NCBI RefSeq assembly: GCF_003725545.1
Contig: NZ_RJLN01000016.1
Span: 1 to 64,000, forward strand
Direction: 5' to 3'
DNA length: 64,000 nt
Source: Micromonospora solifontis
Lineage (GTDB): Bacteria > Actinomycetota > Actinomycetes > Mycobacteriales > Micromonosporaceae
In this document: positions 8,892 to 17,739 of the stretch, piece by piece
How the letters are laid out: each line of letters opens with the position of its first letter
How positions within the stretch are numbered: the first letter of the stretch is position 1
Notes under the pieces: model-generated
What the model saw: only the letters and a program-made list of their open reading frames with translations
Told to the model about the DNA's origin: nothing
Databases searched by the model: none
Made by a program: the position numbers and the translations under genes

Positions 8892-10378
8892 GCCGCTCTC
8901 CAGAGTCGGATCACCGCGTACGACCGCCAGGGGCGCCAGCGGTCCGCGTAGGTGTTCAGGGTCTTCGGGCCGCCCGCCAGGCCGAGCGCGGTCGCGCCCC
9001 GGCGTACGCCCAGGTCCGTGGGGAGGAGGACGTCGGGGTCGCCGAGGGCCCGCATCGCGACGTAACCGGCGGTCCACGGCCCGATCCCCGGCAGCGCGAC
9101 GAGCCGCCGGACGGTCTCCTCCCGGTCGCCACCCGGTTCCAGGTCCAGTTCTCCCTCGGCGACGGCCCGGGCCAGCCCGCGCAGCGTCTCCCGCCGCGCC
9201 GCCGGCATCCGGAACGCGCTGTCCGGCAACCCCGCCACCTCCTCCGCGCCCGGGAACGCCGCAAGCTCCCGTCGATCATGAAGTTGGCTGCTGTTTCGGA
9301 GATCGACTTCGCCGTCAACCTCATGATCGACGGAGCGGCCGGGGCCGGTGGCGGTGAGGAGGTGGGTGAGGGTGGTGCGGGCGGAGGCCAGGGAGATCTG
9401 CTGGGTGGTGATGGCGCGGACGGCCATCTCGAAGCCGTCCACCGCGTGCGGGAGGCGGACGCCGGGTTCCGCGCCGACCGCGGCCGCCAGGGCGGGGTCC
9501 CCGGCCAGGGTGGCGTCGATCGCCACCGGGTCGGCGTCCAGGTCGAGCAGGCGACGGCAGCGGGCCACCGCGGGGGACAGGTCGCGCAGGTCGGTCAGGC
9601 GCAGCGTGGCCGCCACGTACCCGTCCGCCGGGGTCAGCGCGATGCTGCCGGCGCCGTGCGGCAGCCGGACCCCCCGCCGGTACGTGCCGTCGCGCACCTC
9701 CTCCACGCCGGGCAGCGCCCGCACGGCGAGGAAGTCCAGCAGCGCCGCCGCGTGCAACGGCGGCCGGTACGCCAGCCGCAGCGAGATCGTCCCCGCCCCG
9801 CCCGCCACCGGCCGCCCGCCCCGAGTGACCCGCAGGTCGGACGGGGCGGCCCCGTACACCTCGCGGACCGTGTCGTTGAACTGCCGGACGCTGCCGAAGC
9901 CGGCGGCGAACGCGATCTCGGCCATGCCCAGGCCGGTGGTCTCGATGAGAATCCGGGCGGTCTGCGCGCGCTGCGCCCGGGCCAGCGCCAGCGGCCCGGC
10001 CCCCAGCTCGGCGTGCAGCATCCGGTGCAGGTGCCGCTCGGTGTAACCGAGCCGGGCCGCCAGCCCCGGCACCCCGTCCCGGTCGACCACCCCGTCGGCG
10101 ATCAGCCGCATCGCCCGCCCCACCACGTCCGCCCGGACGTCCCACTGCGGCGAGCCCGGCGCCGCGTCGGGGCGGCACCGGCGGCAGGCGCGCAGCCCGG
10201 CCCCCTGCGCCGCCGCGGCGGAGGGGAAGAACCGGACGTTCTGCCGTTTCGGCGTCATCGCCGGGCAGGACGGCCGGCAGTAGATCCCGGTCGAGGTCAC
10301 GCCGGTGTAGAACCACCCGTCGAACCGCTGGTCGCGGCTGTCGACGGCGCGGTAGCACCGCTCAAAGTCCAACTCCAC
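8888..10378 (-). CDS. alkA: Ada methyl-acceptor/AraC regulator fused to AlkA-type DNA-3-methyladenine glycosylase
   Basis: Fusion of about 496 aa that senses and repairs alkylation damage. Residues 1-75 are the Ada zinc/methyl-acceptor domain with Cys34, Cys38, Cys65 and Cys68. Residues from about 80 to 185 are an AraC-type helix-turn-helix region (GLGMAEIAFAAGFGSVRQF). An AlkA N-terminal domain and a HhH-GPD glycosylase domain follow, with the hairpin VALPGIGPWTAGYVAMRAL and catalytic Asp in PTDLGV. Residues 350-369 are encoded by a dispersed 61-bp palindromic repeat inserted between conserved glycosylase segments. The GTG at 10378 is chosen because the Ada domain begins right there; upstream translation is low complexity. 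Downstream ogt overlaps by 4 nt. An autoregulated alkylation response is likely from the family. Confidence 0.93.
   Translation of the reverse strand: MELDFERCYRAVDSRDQRFDGWFYTGVTSTGIYCRPSCPAMTPKRQNVRFFPSAAAAQGAGLRACRRCRPDAAPGSPQWDVRADVVGRAMRLIADGVVDRDGVPGLAARLGYTERHLHRMLHAELGAGPLALARAQRAQTARILIETTGLGMAEIAFAAGFGSVRQFNDTVREVYGAAPSDLRVTRGGRPVAGGAGTISLRLAYRPPLHAAALLDFLAVRALPGVEEVRDGTYRRGVRLPHGAGSIALTPADGYVAATLRLTDLRDLSPAVARCRRLLDLDADPVAIDATLAGDPALAAAVGAEPGVRLPHAVDGFEMAVRAITTQQISLASARTTLTHLLTATGPGRSVDHEVDGEVDLRNSSQLHDRRELAAFPGAEEVAGLPDSAFRMPAARRETLRGLARAVAEGELDLEPGGDREETVRRLVALPGIGPWTAGYVAMRALGDPDVLLPTDLGVRRGATALGLAGGPKTLNTYADRWRPWRSYAVIRLWRAA
9271..9331. repeat. 61-bp palindromic dispersed repeat, copy 1 (inside alkA)
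   Basis: The ends gtcgatcatga and tcatgatcgac are perfect inverted repeats of 11 nt; the arms extend to 16 nt with one mismatch. The reverse complement of this copy matches the copy at 52696-52756 over the first 35 nt with two differences, and again at the far end, while the loop side differs. Read on the coding strand it is in frame and adds about 20 residues to the glycosylase. Confidence 0.85.
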
Positions 10379-10767
10379 GCCACCGATACTGCCTCGCAGG
10401 TCCAGCCCCCGGCTGGCGGGATTCGGACCTGGCCGTCCACGCCCGCACCCGCCTCCGGGCCCGCCCGCCTCCGCGCCCGCCCGCCTCCGGGCCCGTTGCC
10501 GGGCCCGCCGGCCGTCGCCCCCGTCCCCCGCCCTGCCCGCAGCCCGGCCGCCGGCCGTCGCCCCGTCCGTCCGGGCGGCCGCGGCGCGGATTGCCGCATC
10601 CCGGGGCCTCCGCTCGCCCGGCGGCGCTGACCTGCGGCAACCCGGGAAACCCCGGCGCCGCAACGGGTTCCGGCGCGGAAAGTGTCGGTAGTGGTCGGTA
10701 GGGTCCCGCCACCAACTCAAGAAAAGGTGCGGGAAATGGCGAGCGTGGCCGGGCGAGGTGCCCGCTG
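10379..10767. other. Divergent intergenic region with GC-rich tandem units
   Basis: 389 nt between ada-alkA (minus) and the gene at 10768 (plus). From about 10445 to 10500 there are three near copies of a 17-nt C/G-rich unit built on CCGCCTCCGGGCCCG. A GCCGGCCGTCGCCCC segment also occurs twice. Around 10684-10704 GTCGGTAGTGGTCGGTAGGG contains a direct repeat and a -10-like TAGGGT for the plus-strand gene. No open reading frame with convincing coding features was seen. Confidence 0.5.
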
Positions 10768-11223
10768 ATGCGGTCGGGGCGGATCCGGCTGGACCGCGCG
10801 GTGGTGCAGGGCTTCTACGACCGGATGCGGGTGGTGGCGCCGGCCGCGTACGGCGCGATCGAGCGGGACCGGGCCGACGGCCCGGGGCGCGCCTTCGCCG
10901 AGACCGCCTGCGGCCGGCTCGCCGGCTCGCTCGAGGCGGCGGAGCTGCGCGCGCTCGGCATGTGGGCGCACCACTGGTGCGTGCGCTTCTACGACGACGA
11001 CACCCGGGTCGGGTTGCGGCTGCTCCGGGAGATCGCCGGCCGGCGCGGGCTGGGCTGGACCGTCGACGAGGTGCGCTGGCTGCTCGACCGGTCGTACGCG
11101 GCCGGCCCCGCGGCGGTGCACCGGTTCGACCTGCCGCGTGCCGCCGCGGCCGACCTGCCGCCCGGCGTCCTGCCGGAGTGGGGCGACGAGGCCACCGACC
11201 TGTCCCGCCTCCTCGCCGGCTGA
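10768..11223 (+). CDS. Conserved-looking hypothetical protein
   Basis: About 151 aa, not recognised. It looks like a soluble, mostly helical protein rich in Arg, Ala and Asp, with a Trp/His-containing centre (MWAHHWCVRFYDDDT) and no signal peptide or membrane segment. The ATG at 10768 has a GAGG about 8 nt upstream. It precedes the peptidase E-like gene by 62 nt on the same strand, so the two may be co-transcribed. Codon use matches its neighbours. No function is proposed. Confidence 0.7.
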   Translation: MRSGRIRLDRAVVQGFYDRMRVVAPAAYGAIERDRADGPGRAFAETACGRLAGSLEAAELRALGMWAHHWCVRFYDDDTRVGLRLLREIAGRRGLGWTVDEVRWLLDRSYAAGPAAVHRFDLPRAAAADLPPGVLPEWGDEATDLSRLLAG

Positions 11224-11285
11224 CCTCGCCGGCCCCGCCGACCGGGCATGATGATCGTGACCATCGCCGACCTGAGGGGGAAACC

Positions 11286-12032
11286 GTGCCCGCCAGCGCA
11301 CCGACCATCGTCGCCACCAGCATGGGCTTCAGCAGCCGCCGCCGCGGCCCGTTGGACGTCCGGCCCGGACCGGTCTTCGAGCTGATGGCCGAGCTGGCCC
11401 AGGCCGGCGACGCGCCGAGGATCTGCTACCTGAACCAGGCGGTCGGGGACCAGCCCACCTCGTTGACCCTCTTCCACGGCGCCTTCGCCGGCACCCCGTT
11501 CCGCGCCTCCCACCTGGCCCTGTTCCCGATGCCCAACGTCGACGACATCCGGGCGCACCTGCTCGCTCAGGACGTCATCTGGGTCGGCGGCGGCAGCGTG
11601 GCCAACCTCTGCGCGGTGTGGCGGGTGCACGGGCTGCCGGACATCCTGCACGAGTGCTGGCAGGCCGGGGTGGTGCTCGGCGGCGTCTCCGCCGGGTCGA
11701 TCTGCTGGCATCTCGGCGGGGCCACCGACAGCTACGGCCCGGAGCTGCGGCCGTTCACCGACGGGCTCGGCTGGCTCCCGTACGGCAACGGCGTGCACTA
11801 CGACAGCGAGGAGCAGCGCCGCCCGCTGATGCACCGGCTGGTCGCCGAGGGCACCCTGCCGACCAGCCACTGCACCGACGACGGGGTCGGGCTGGTCTAC
11901 CGGGGGACCGAGCTGGTCGAGGCGGTGGCCGACCGCGAGGGCGTGGCCGCGTACGAGGTGACCCGTGCTCCGGACGGCACCGCCCGGGAGACCCGGATCG
12001 AGCCCCGGCTGCTGGCCGCGCGGTCCGGCTGA
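11286..12032 (+). CDS. Peptidase E-like protein (S51 family)
   Basis: Cytoplasmic protein of about 248 aa of the class I glutamine amidotransferase-like fold used by aspartyl dipeptidases. The nucleophile elbow is GVSAGSICW, with the family Ser at its centre, preceded by VIWVGGGSVANL. A His-containing segment (GNGVHYDSEEQRR) and LPTSHCTDDG follow. The GTG at 11286 is preceded by a strong purine-rich ribosome-binding site (GAGGGGG). Canonical peptidase E cleaves Asp-X dipeptides; the actinobacterial group may differ, so only the family is claimed. Confidence 0.85.
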   Translation: MPASAPTIVATSMGFSSRRRGPLDVRPGPVFELMAELAQAGDAPRICYLNQAVGDQPTSLTLFHGAFAGTPFRASHLALFPMPNVDDIRAHLLAQDVIWVGGGSVANLCAVWRVHGLPDILHECWQAGVVLGGVSAGSICWHLGGATDSYGPELRPFTDGLGWLPYGNGVHYDSEEQRRPLMHRLVAEGTLPTSHCTDDGVGLVYRGTELVEAVADREGVAAYEVTRAPDGTARETRIEPRLLAARSG

Positions 12033-12131
12033 GCCCGGCGGCGGGCACCCACGGTGACCGCCGTCCCTTTTCCCGGCTTTGGTGCACCTGCCTGCCCGCT
12101 GCCGGCCGCGAACCGCGTAAGCTGGCTCGTC

Positions 12132-13217
<1,086 letters not shown>

Positions 13218-13289
13218 ATCCGGCATCAGGCGCCCGTGCCCGGTGCAGACAGGCGAAGTGGCGTTGCGGTGCCAGGTAGCCTCCTGGGC

Positions 13290-13561
13290 ATGCCGAGATA
13301 TCGGATCCGCCCGAGTAAGGCAGAGTTCCTACTCGCCGCGGTGGGACGCTGATCCTCCTCTTCGGCATCACCCAGTTCGTCAGGCAACCCTTCTCCTGGT
13401 TCTTCGTGGTCTGGGTGGCCGGCGGGATCGCGATCCTCGGAGCGCATCTGCGGGGCGGGTTGGGTAAGGGGAGTGGCCACTGGCTGGTCACCACCATCGA
13501 GGTTGACGAGAATGCCCGCTCTCCAGATGACGCCCAGATGACAGTCAGCCGGTTCCCCTGA
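13290..13561 (+). pseudogene. Small membrane protein gene with a 1-nt deletion frameshift
   Basis: An ATG at 13290, with TAGCCT 7 nt upstream, opens a frame (MPRYRIRPSKAEFLLAAVG) that stops after 20 codons. Restoring one G in the GGG run at 13343-13345 would join it to a frame continuing as TLILLFGITQFVRQPFSWFF and ending at 13561. The joined product would be about 90 aa with two hydrophobic segments and a charged C-terminus. The lesion may be real decay or a sequencing error. The family is not recognised. Confidence 0.65.
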
Positions 13562-13701
13562 CTGCGGAGTGAACCCCGAGCGGCGAACCTTCCAAGGCAG
13601 TGGCCTGGGCGCGAATCGTGACTTCGGCCCTGCCTCGCATGCAACCTTCTCGGGTCCCAGGCGGTACTACCCGGTGACCGACTGAACAGAAGGGCGGGCA
13701 C

Positions 13702-14199
13702 GTGATCACACCGGAGGGCTTCGACGACTTCGTCGTCACCCGGTCACCGCGGTTGTTGCGCACCGCGTTCCTGCTCACCCGCGACTGGGCGTCGGCCGAG
13801 GACCTGTTGCAGACCGCGCTGGCGCGGGCCTGGGAGGCGTGGCGGCGCATCGACGGTGACCCGGAGCCGTACGTGCGGCGAATCATCGTGAACGCGTACG
13901 CGTCGTCGTGGCGGCGCCGATGGCGGGGTGAGCTGCCCACGGCCGACCTTCCGGAGATGTCGGTCGAGGCCGACCCGCACGCCGGCCTTGACAATCGGGA
14001 CAGCCTCTGGCGGGCGCTGGGCCGGCTACCCCGGCGGCAGCGTGCCGTGCTCGTGCTGCGCTATTTCGAGGATCTCTCCGAGATCGAGATCGCCGAGGTT
14101 CTCGGTTGTTCGGTCGGCACGGTCAAAAGCCAGGCCAGCCGGGCTGTGGCCAAGCTTCGCCTCGACGAGACGCTGACGCCGGAAGGGATGCTGGGATGA
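13702..14199 (+). CDS. ECF RNA polymerase sigma factor, SigE family type
   Basis: Alternative sigma factor of about 165 aa. Region 2 includes LLRTAFLLTRDWASAEDLLQ and ALARAWEAW; region 4 has LPRRQRAVLVLRYFEDLSE followed by the helix-turn-helix LGCSVGTVKSQASRAVAKLR. It fits the small actinobacterial SigE-family sigma-70 group, whose members direct polymerase to stress or envelope promoters. The GTG at 13702 has AAGGGCGGG upstream. Its stop overlaps the next ATG (ATGA), so it is translated together with a single-pass membrane protein that probably controls it. Confidence 0.92.
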   Translation: MITPEGFDDFVVTRSPRLLRTAFLLTRDWASAEDLLQTALARAWEAWRRIDGDPEPYVRRIIVNAYASSWRRRWRGELPTADLPEMSVEADPHAGLDNRDSLWRALGRLPRRQRAVLVLRYFEDLSEIEIAEVLGCSVGTVKSQASRAVAKLRLDETLTPEGMLG

Positions 14200-15242
14200 A
14201 CCTGACCGACCTGAAGCAGGTGCTCGACGAGCACTCCGGCGACCCGGCCGAGCACGTCATGCACCACCTGCGACTGCAGGGCGTACGCGCCAAGGTGGTC
14301 GCCCGCCGGCGCCGGCGCGTCGCGACCTGGGCGGCATGCGCGATCGTCCTCGTGGCCGGCGTCGCGGCGGCCGCCGTCGTGCCCGGGCTGCACTCCGACG
14401 TCACCCCCACCCCGGCGGACAGCCCGCCGCCGGTACGCACGATCGAGGGATTCCCGGAGTACGCGAACGGAGCACGCGTCGTGGCCGCGAAGTCCGCCGA
14501 GCTGTCTCAGCAGCGCCTCGAACTGACGATCGTGCCGACCACTCTCGATCTCGTCGTCTTCAACCGCTGCGACGGCTCGGGAGAGCGGGTCGGGATTCTG
14601 CAGAAGGTGACCGTCAACGGGCGCGAGTTCACGTCGGGCGGCTGCGGCGGTGCCTACCGATCCGCGGACTGGGCCGAGATGGGTGTCACGGTCGGCTCGC
14701 CCGCCACCTTCGTCGTCACGATCACCGGAGCAGAACGGTTCGACGACACCGGCGTCGTCGGTGTGCCGATCCCGCACAGCGGCACCTTCGCGCTCGCGGT
14801 CGGTGAGCGGATCCCGTTCGACCGGTACCCGCTGCCACCCCGGCCGTCAGGAACGCTCGCCCCACTGTCCGAGGTGCTGCCCTCCGGCTGCAGCGAGGCG
14901 CTCTGCCCGGACGCCGTCATCATCAGATCCGACGCCGCGGACCCGACCCGACCCGTACGGCGGACTGTGACGTGGAAGACGCTCGACTCGATCGACATGG
15001 TCGCCCAGACGCCTGGGCTGCTCCACCTCCGCATCAACGGTGTGGAGATCACCACCGGCGAGTGGTGGGACTACGCGATGACCGGCAACGGCATGTACGG
15101 CGACAAGGGTGGTGACTGGAAGCGCGAGTTCGGCCTCGACCTGCACCCGGGCGACTCGGCGACGATCGAGATCGTGCCCGAGCACATCACCGGCGCCTGG
15201 CAGGTCGTCCTCTCGCCGGACCGAGCGGGCGGGGGCGGGTGA
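14196..15242 (+). CDS. Single-pass membrane protein coupled to the ECF sigma factor (putative anti-sigma or sensor)
   Basis: About 348 aa. A short cytoplasmic N-terminus of about 45 residues ends in an Arg-rich stretch, one membrane helix follows (WAACAIVLVAGVAAAAVVPGL), then a large extracytoplasmic domain of about 280 residues of beta-rich character. Four cysteines in that domain (near FNRCDG, GGCGG, SGCSEALC) could form disulfides. No zinc-binding anti-sigma HxxxCxxC motif is seen in the short N-terminus, so an anti-sigma role is inferred only from coupling and topology. The external domain is not recognised. Confidence 0.75.
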   Translation: MNLTDLKQVLDEHSGDPAEHVMHHLRLQGVRAKVVARRRRRVATWAACAIVLVAGVAAAAVVPGLHSDVTPTPADSPPPVRTIEGFPEYANGARVVAAKSAELSQQRLELTIVPTTLDLVVFNRCDGSGERVGILQKVTVNGREFTSGGCGGAYRSADWAEMGVTVGSPATFVVTITGAERFDDTGVVGVPIPHSGTFALAVGERIPFDRYPLPPRPSGTLAPLSEVLPSGCSEALCPDAVIIRSDAADPTRPVRRTVTWKTLDSIDMVAQTPGLLHLRINGVEITTGEWWDYAMTGNGMYGDKGGDWKREFGLDLHPGDSATIEIVPEHITGAWQVVLSPDRAGGGG

Positions 15243-15442
15243 CGCCGCGCAGGGGCAGCTGACCCATCGCGGAAGAGCGAACGGAACCGGAACCGCTGGC
15301 CGCGGCCGATTGCGATCTCGGCTCGGCCGGTCCGACGCTTGCGGCCCACGCGTTCCTAGCTCTTTGATCTCCAGCCCTGTGCTGCGACGATGCTGGTCAT
15401 CGACGCGGCTGTGCGCGTCTCGTTGCGACGAAGGAGCCAGAG

Positions 15443-15705
15443 TTGCAGCTGCCCCGCGAGCCTCACCCCGTCGACGGTCGGGCTTGATCTTTTCCATGAT
15501 CGTATGTGCCGGTTTTGGAACGATCGCGGCGAGCGGATGGAACGGCGATGCAGGGCGGTTCCAGCCGGTCGCGGCAGTGCTCGCCATCGTGCTGTTCGCG
15601 TGCTTTCTGATCATGTTTGCGGTCTTCTGCGTCGGGTGGCTGATGCGCGGGCACGAGTTGTGGCGCGAGGGGCGGCGAGGGGAGACCGGCCAGGACAACG
15701 ATTGA
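15443..15705 (+). pseudogene. Small membrane protein gene with a 1-nt deletion frameshift
   Basis: A TTG at 15443 lies 6 nt after an AAGGAG ribosome-binding site and opens MQLPREPHPVDGRA before a stop at 15485. The reading frame then continues one base earlier as LIFSMIVCAGFG with two membrane helices and ends at 15705 (RRGETGQDND). One lost base near 15483 explains both parts. If the lesion is not genuine the protein would be about 88 aa. Alternatively a shorter intact protein may start at the ATG at 15496. Function unknown. Confidence 0.55.
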
Positions 15706-15733
15706 GGGGCCGTGGTGGGCCGTGGGGGTCGGG

Positions 15734-16432
15734 TCAGCCCTCCCGGAGGGCGTCGTCGATGCCGGTCTCGCGGCGGCCGAGGTGGACGGGGTCGCGGCCG
15801 GAGAGCACGTCCACCGCCGCCTTCACCGCGGCGCCGTACTCGCGAACGGAGCCGATCCGCCACTTGGAGTATTGGCGGACGGTGTCGTCGCCCACGCCGT
15901 TGGCCTCGATACCGAAGTGTCGGCACAGCGCTACGGCGCGGGGCAGGTGGAAGGACTGGGTCACCACCGTCATCCGGTCCACCCCGAAGATCCGCTTGGC
16001 TCGCGCGCACGAGTCGTACGTGTCGAAGCCGGCGTAGTCCAGCACCACCTTGCCCGTCGGCACGCCCCGGTCGACCAGCCAGCGCCGCATCGCCTCGGGC
16101 TCGTTGTAGCCGGCGTGCATGTTGTCGCCGGACACCAGGATCGCGTGGACCTTGCCGGCGGCGAACAGCCGCTGCGCCAGCTCCAGCCGGGCGGCGAGGA
16201 ACGCCGACGGTGTGCCGTCCGCCTCCACCTTGGTGCCCAGGACCAGGGCGACCGGCGCGTCCGGCACGTCGGCCTCGGTGAAGATGTGCCCCTCGGCGCC
16301 GCCGCGGAGCCATGCCACGCTGGCCACGCTGCCGCCGGTCGCCAGCATCGCGCCGGCCGCGACCGCGAGCAGCGCCCAACGCACCCATCGGACGTTCCAC
16401 CACCGTTTGACGAGCCCGAACCGTCCCCGCAT
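15734..16432 (-). CDS. SanA/YdcF-like membrane protein (DUF218)
   Basis: About 232 aa with an N-terminal membrane anchor (WVRWALLAVAAGAMLATGG) and an external Rossmann-like DUF218 domain. Family signatures are visible: VALVLGTKV, ILVSGDN with the acidic residue that follows, GFDTYDSCARA, and VTQSFHLPRA. SanA-type proteins are linked to envelope integrity and vancomycin tolerance in enterobacteria. I chose the ATG at 16432 over the GTG at 16438 because the near-consensus -10 GATAAT (16440-16445, minus strand) lies 7 nt before the ATG, implying a leaderless mRNA starting there. Confidence 0.88.
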   Translation of the reverse strand: MRGRFGLVKRWWNVRWVRWALLAVAAGAMLATGGSVASVAWLRGGAEGHIFTEADVPDAPVALVLGTKVEADGTPSAFLAARLELAQRLFAAGKVHAILVSGDNMHAGYNEPEAMRRWLVDRGVPTGKVVLDYAGFDTYDSCARAKRIFGVDRMTVVTQSFHLPRAVALCRHFGIEANGVGDDTVRQYSKWRIGSVREYGAAVKAAVDVLSGRDPVHLGRRETGIDDALREG

Positions 16433-16682
16433 GGGCACGATTATCGCCGGAATGCGGATCGCCGACGTTCCCGTCGCCGCCCGGCCGGCTGGCTTTGGGT
16501 GCGTATATCGAAAGTTGTGCCGCTGACGTGCCCGTCAGGAGGAGGACGCGATGGGGAGCGGCATCCGCTGCTCGCGTGGCTGGACGTGCCTCGCTGTACG
16601 CCGACCCGCGCGGTGCGCACCGGGTCTCCCTCCGGCAGGGGCAGCGGCGGAAGACCGGGAGGTGCAGACTGCCGCCGTGGCG
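16433..16682. other. Divergent intergenic region, no gene seen
   Basis: About 250 nt between the SanA-like gene (minus) and a membrane protein (plus). It contains the SanA-side -10 and a GGGAGG motif near 16656, but no convincing small gene. Confidence 0.5.
16440..16445 (-). promoter_or_regulatory. Putative -10 hexamer of the SanA-like gene
   Basis: GATAAT on the minus strand, one base from TATAAT, lies 7 nt before the ATG at 16432. The upstream GTG would fall inside the predicted initiation zone, which argues against it as the start. Confidence 0.5.
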
Positions 16683-17156
16683 ATGACTCCGGCGCGGCGT
16701 ATCGAGGTGGTGCGGCTGCTCGTGATCGGCGCCGTGGTGACTCTGGTGGCGCGGCCCGTGACCTGGATGGTGACCTTCGGGTTCCTGGGCCCGGGGTTCG
16801 GCTGGTTCGACTACGCCGCGTGGGCCGCCAGCGGCGGCGGCGGGCGGCGGGCGGTGATCGTGATGGTGTGGGCCCTGCCCGCAGTCGCCGTGGTGGTCGC
16901 GCTCAAGGTGGCTCAGCAGGTCCACCGGGGTTCGGCCCGTGCCGCCTGTGCCGTCCCTGCGCTGGGCTTTATCTTCCTTTCTGCCACGGTGTTGTACCTG
17001 ATCAGCATCGCGGTGGTGGGGCTGCTCCACGGCCATCTGGTTGATTCGGCCACCCTGGCGACGGCCATGTTCGTGGTCGGGCCCGTGGTGGGGGTGCACC
17101 TCTATCTGCTGCGGCTGTGCTGGCGGATCTGGCGCTGGCGTCCGGGCGGCGCCTGA
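16683..17156 (+). CDS. Hypothetical integral membrane protein
   Basis: About 157 aa with four predicted membrane helices: VVRLLVIGAVVTLVARPVTW, AVIVMVWALPAVAVVVALKV, VPALGFIFLSATVLYLISIA and AMFVVGPVVGVHLYLLRLCW. The C-terminus is short and Arg/Trp-rich (WRIWRWRPGGA). The ATG at 16683 is the first codon giving a clean N-terminus; a GTG six bases upstream is an alternative. The family is not recognised. The gene runs toward the degraded methyltransferase on the other strand, 2 nt away. Confidence 0.65.
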   Translation: MTPARRIEVVRLLVIGAVVTLVARPVTWMVTFGFLGPGFGWFDYAAWAASGGGGRRAVIVMVWALPAVAVVVALKVAQQVHRGSARAACAVPALGFIFLSATVLYLISIAVVGLLHGHLVDSATLATAMFVVGPVVGVHLYLLRLCWRIWRWRPGGA

Positions 17157-17158
17157 GA

Positions 17159-17739
17159 TCAGACCGCCCGGGCGACGACGATCAGCTCGCCGTCGTCGCG
17201 CGCCCTGACCGGCTCGCCGGCCCAGCCGCCGTACACCCGGTCGACGGTGAAGGCAGCGACCGCCTGGGACTCCCGCAGCTCCGCCTCGGTGCGGAACCGC
17301 AGCGTGCCGGGGCTGCGCAGTGCCTCCCCGCCGGGGAGCAGGTAGTGGGGCAGTAGGCCAGCGCGCCGTCCAGCAGGGCACGCCGCAGGTCGGCGAGAGC
17401 GCCCGCCCACTCGTCGTCGCCTCGGATCTCCTGCGCCACGTGGCTGGTCAGCAGGGCCAGGTCGAACGCGGCGTCGGGCAGTTCCTCGGCGGTGCCCTCG
17501 ATCCAGGTGACCTGCCCGGCGCCGGGCTTGGCGCGGGCCGCGTCCAGGGCCGCCCGGGCCGGTTCGACCCCGGTGACGGGTGGCCGGCGGCGGCCAGGGC
17601 CAGGGGTGAGCCGCCCGGTGCCGCAGCCCGGGTCAACGACCCGAGCCGCCGGCGTCTCGGCCGCGAGGCGGAGGAAGAACTCGTCGTCGCGCCCCCACGG
17701 GTTCTCGGCGTCGTAGAGCGCCGCCAGCCGGTCGTCCAT
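17159..17739 (-). pseudogene. Class I SAM-dependent methyltransferase, degraded
   Basis: The N-terminus starts intact (MDDRLAALYDAENPWGRDDE) and keeps the SAM-binding motif DPGCGTGRLT. The next 12 residues are out of register: an extra base and a lost base about 30 nt apart turn the expected alanine-rich helix into PGPGRRRPP before VTGVEPA resumes. Near 17355 the frame shifts again, and the normal C-terminal end (HYLLPGG..LRFRTEAELRE) continues in another frame to 17159. Compared with the family as I know it, roughly 50 residues between the two parts are also missing. The start overlaps the PH-domain gene stop (ATGA). Loss of function is very likely. Confidence 0.75.

Noticed and set aside
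9271..9331. Attachment site or transposon end
   Set aside because: No transposase, integrase or target-site duplication is visible at either copy; a REP-like repeat is the simpler reading.
10379..11323. N-terminal extension of the Ada-AlkA protein to 811 aa
   Set aside because: The added 315 residues are low-complexity and overlap a plausible plus-strand gene; the Ada domain begins at the GTG at 10378.
15109..15442. Upstream extension of the small membrane protein at 15443
   Set aside because: It overlaps the end of the sigma-partner gene, and its composition has no coding sense before the AAGGAG/TTG.
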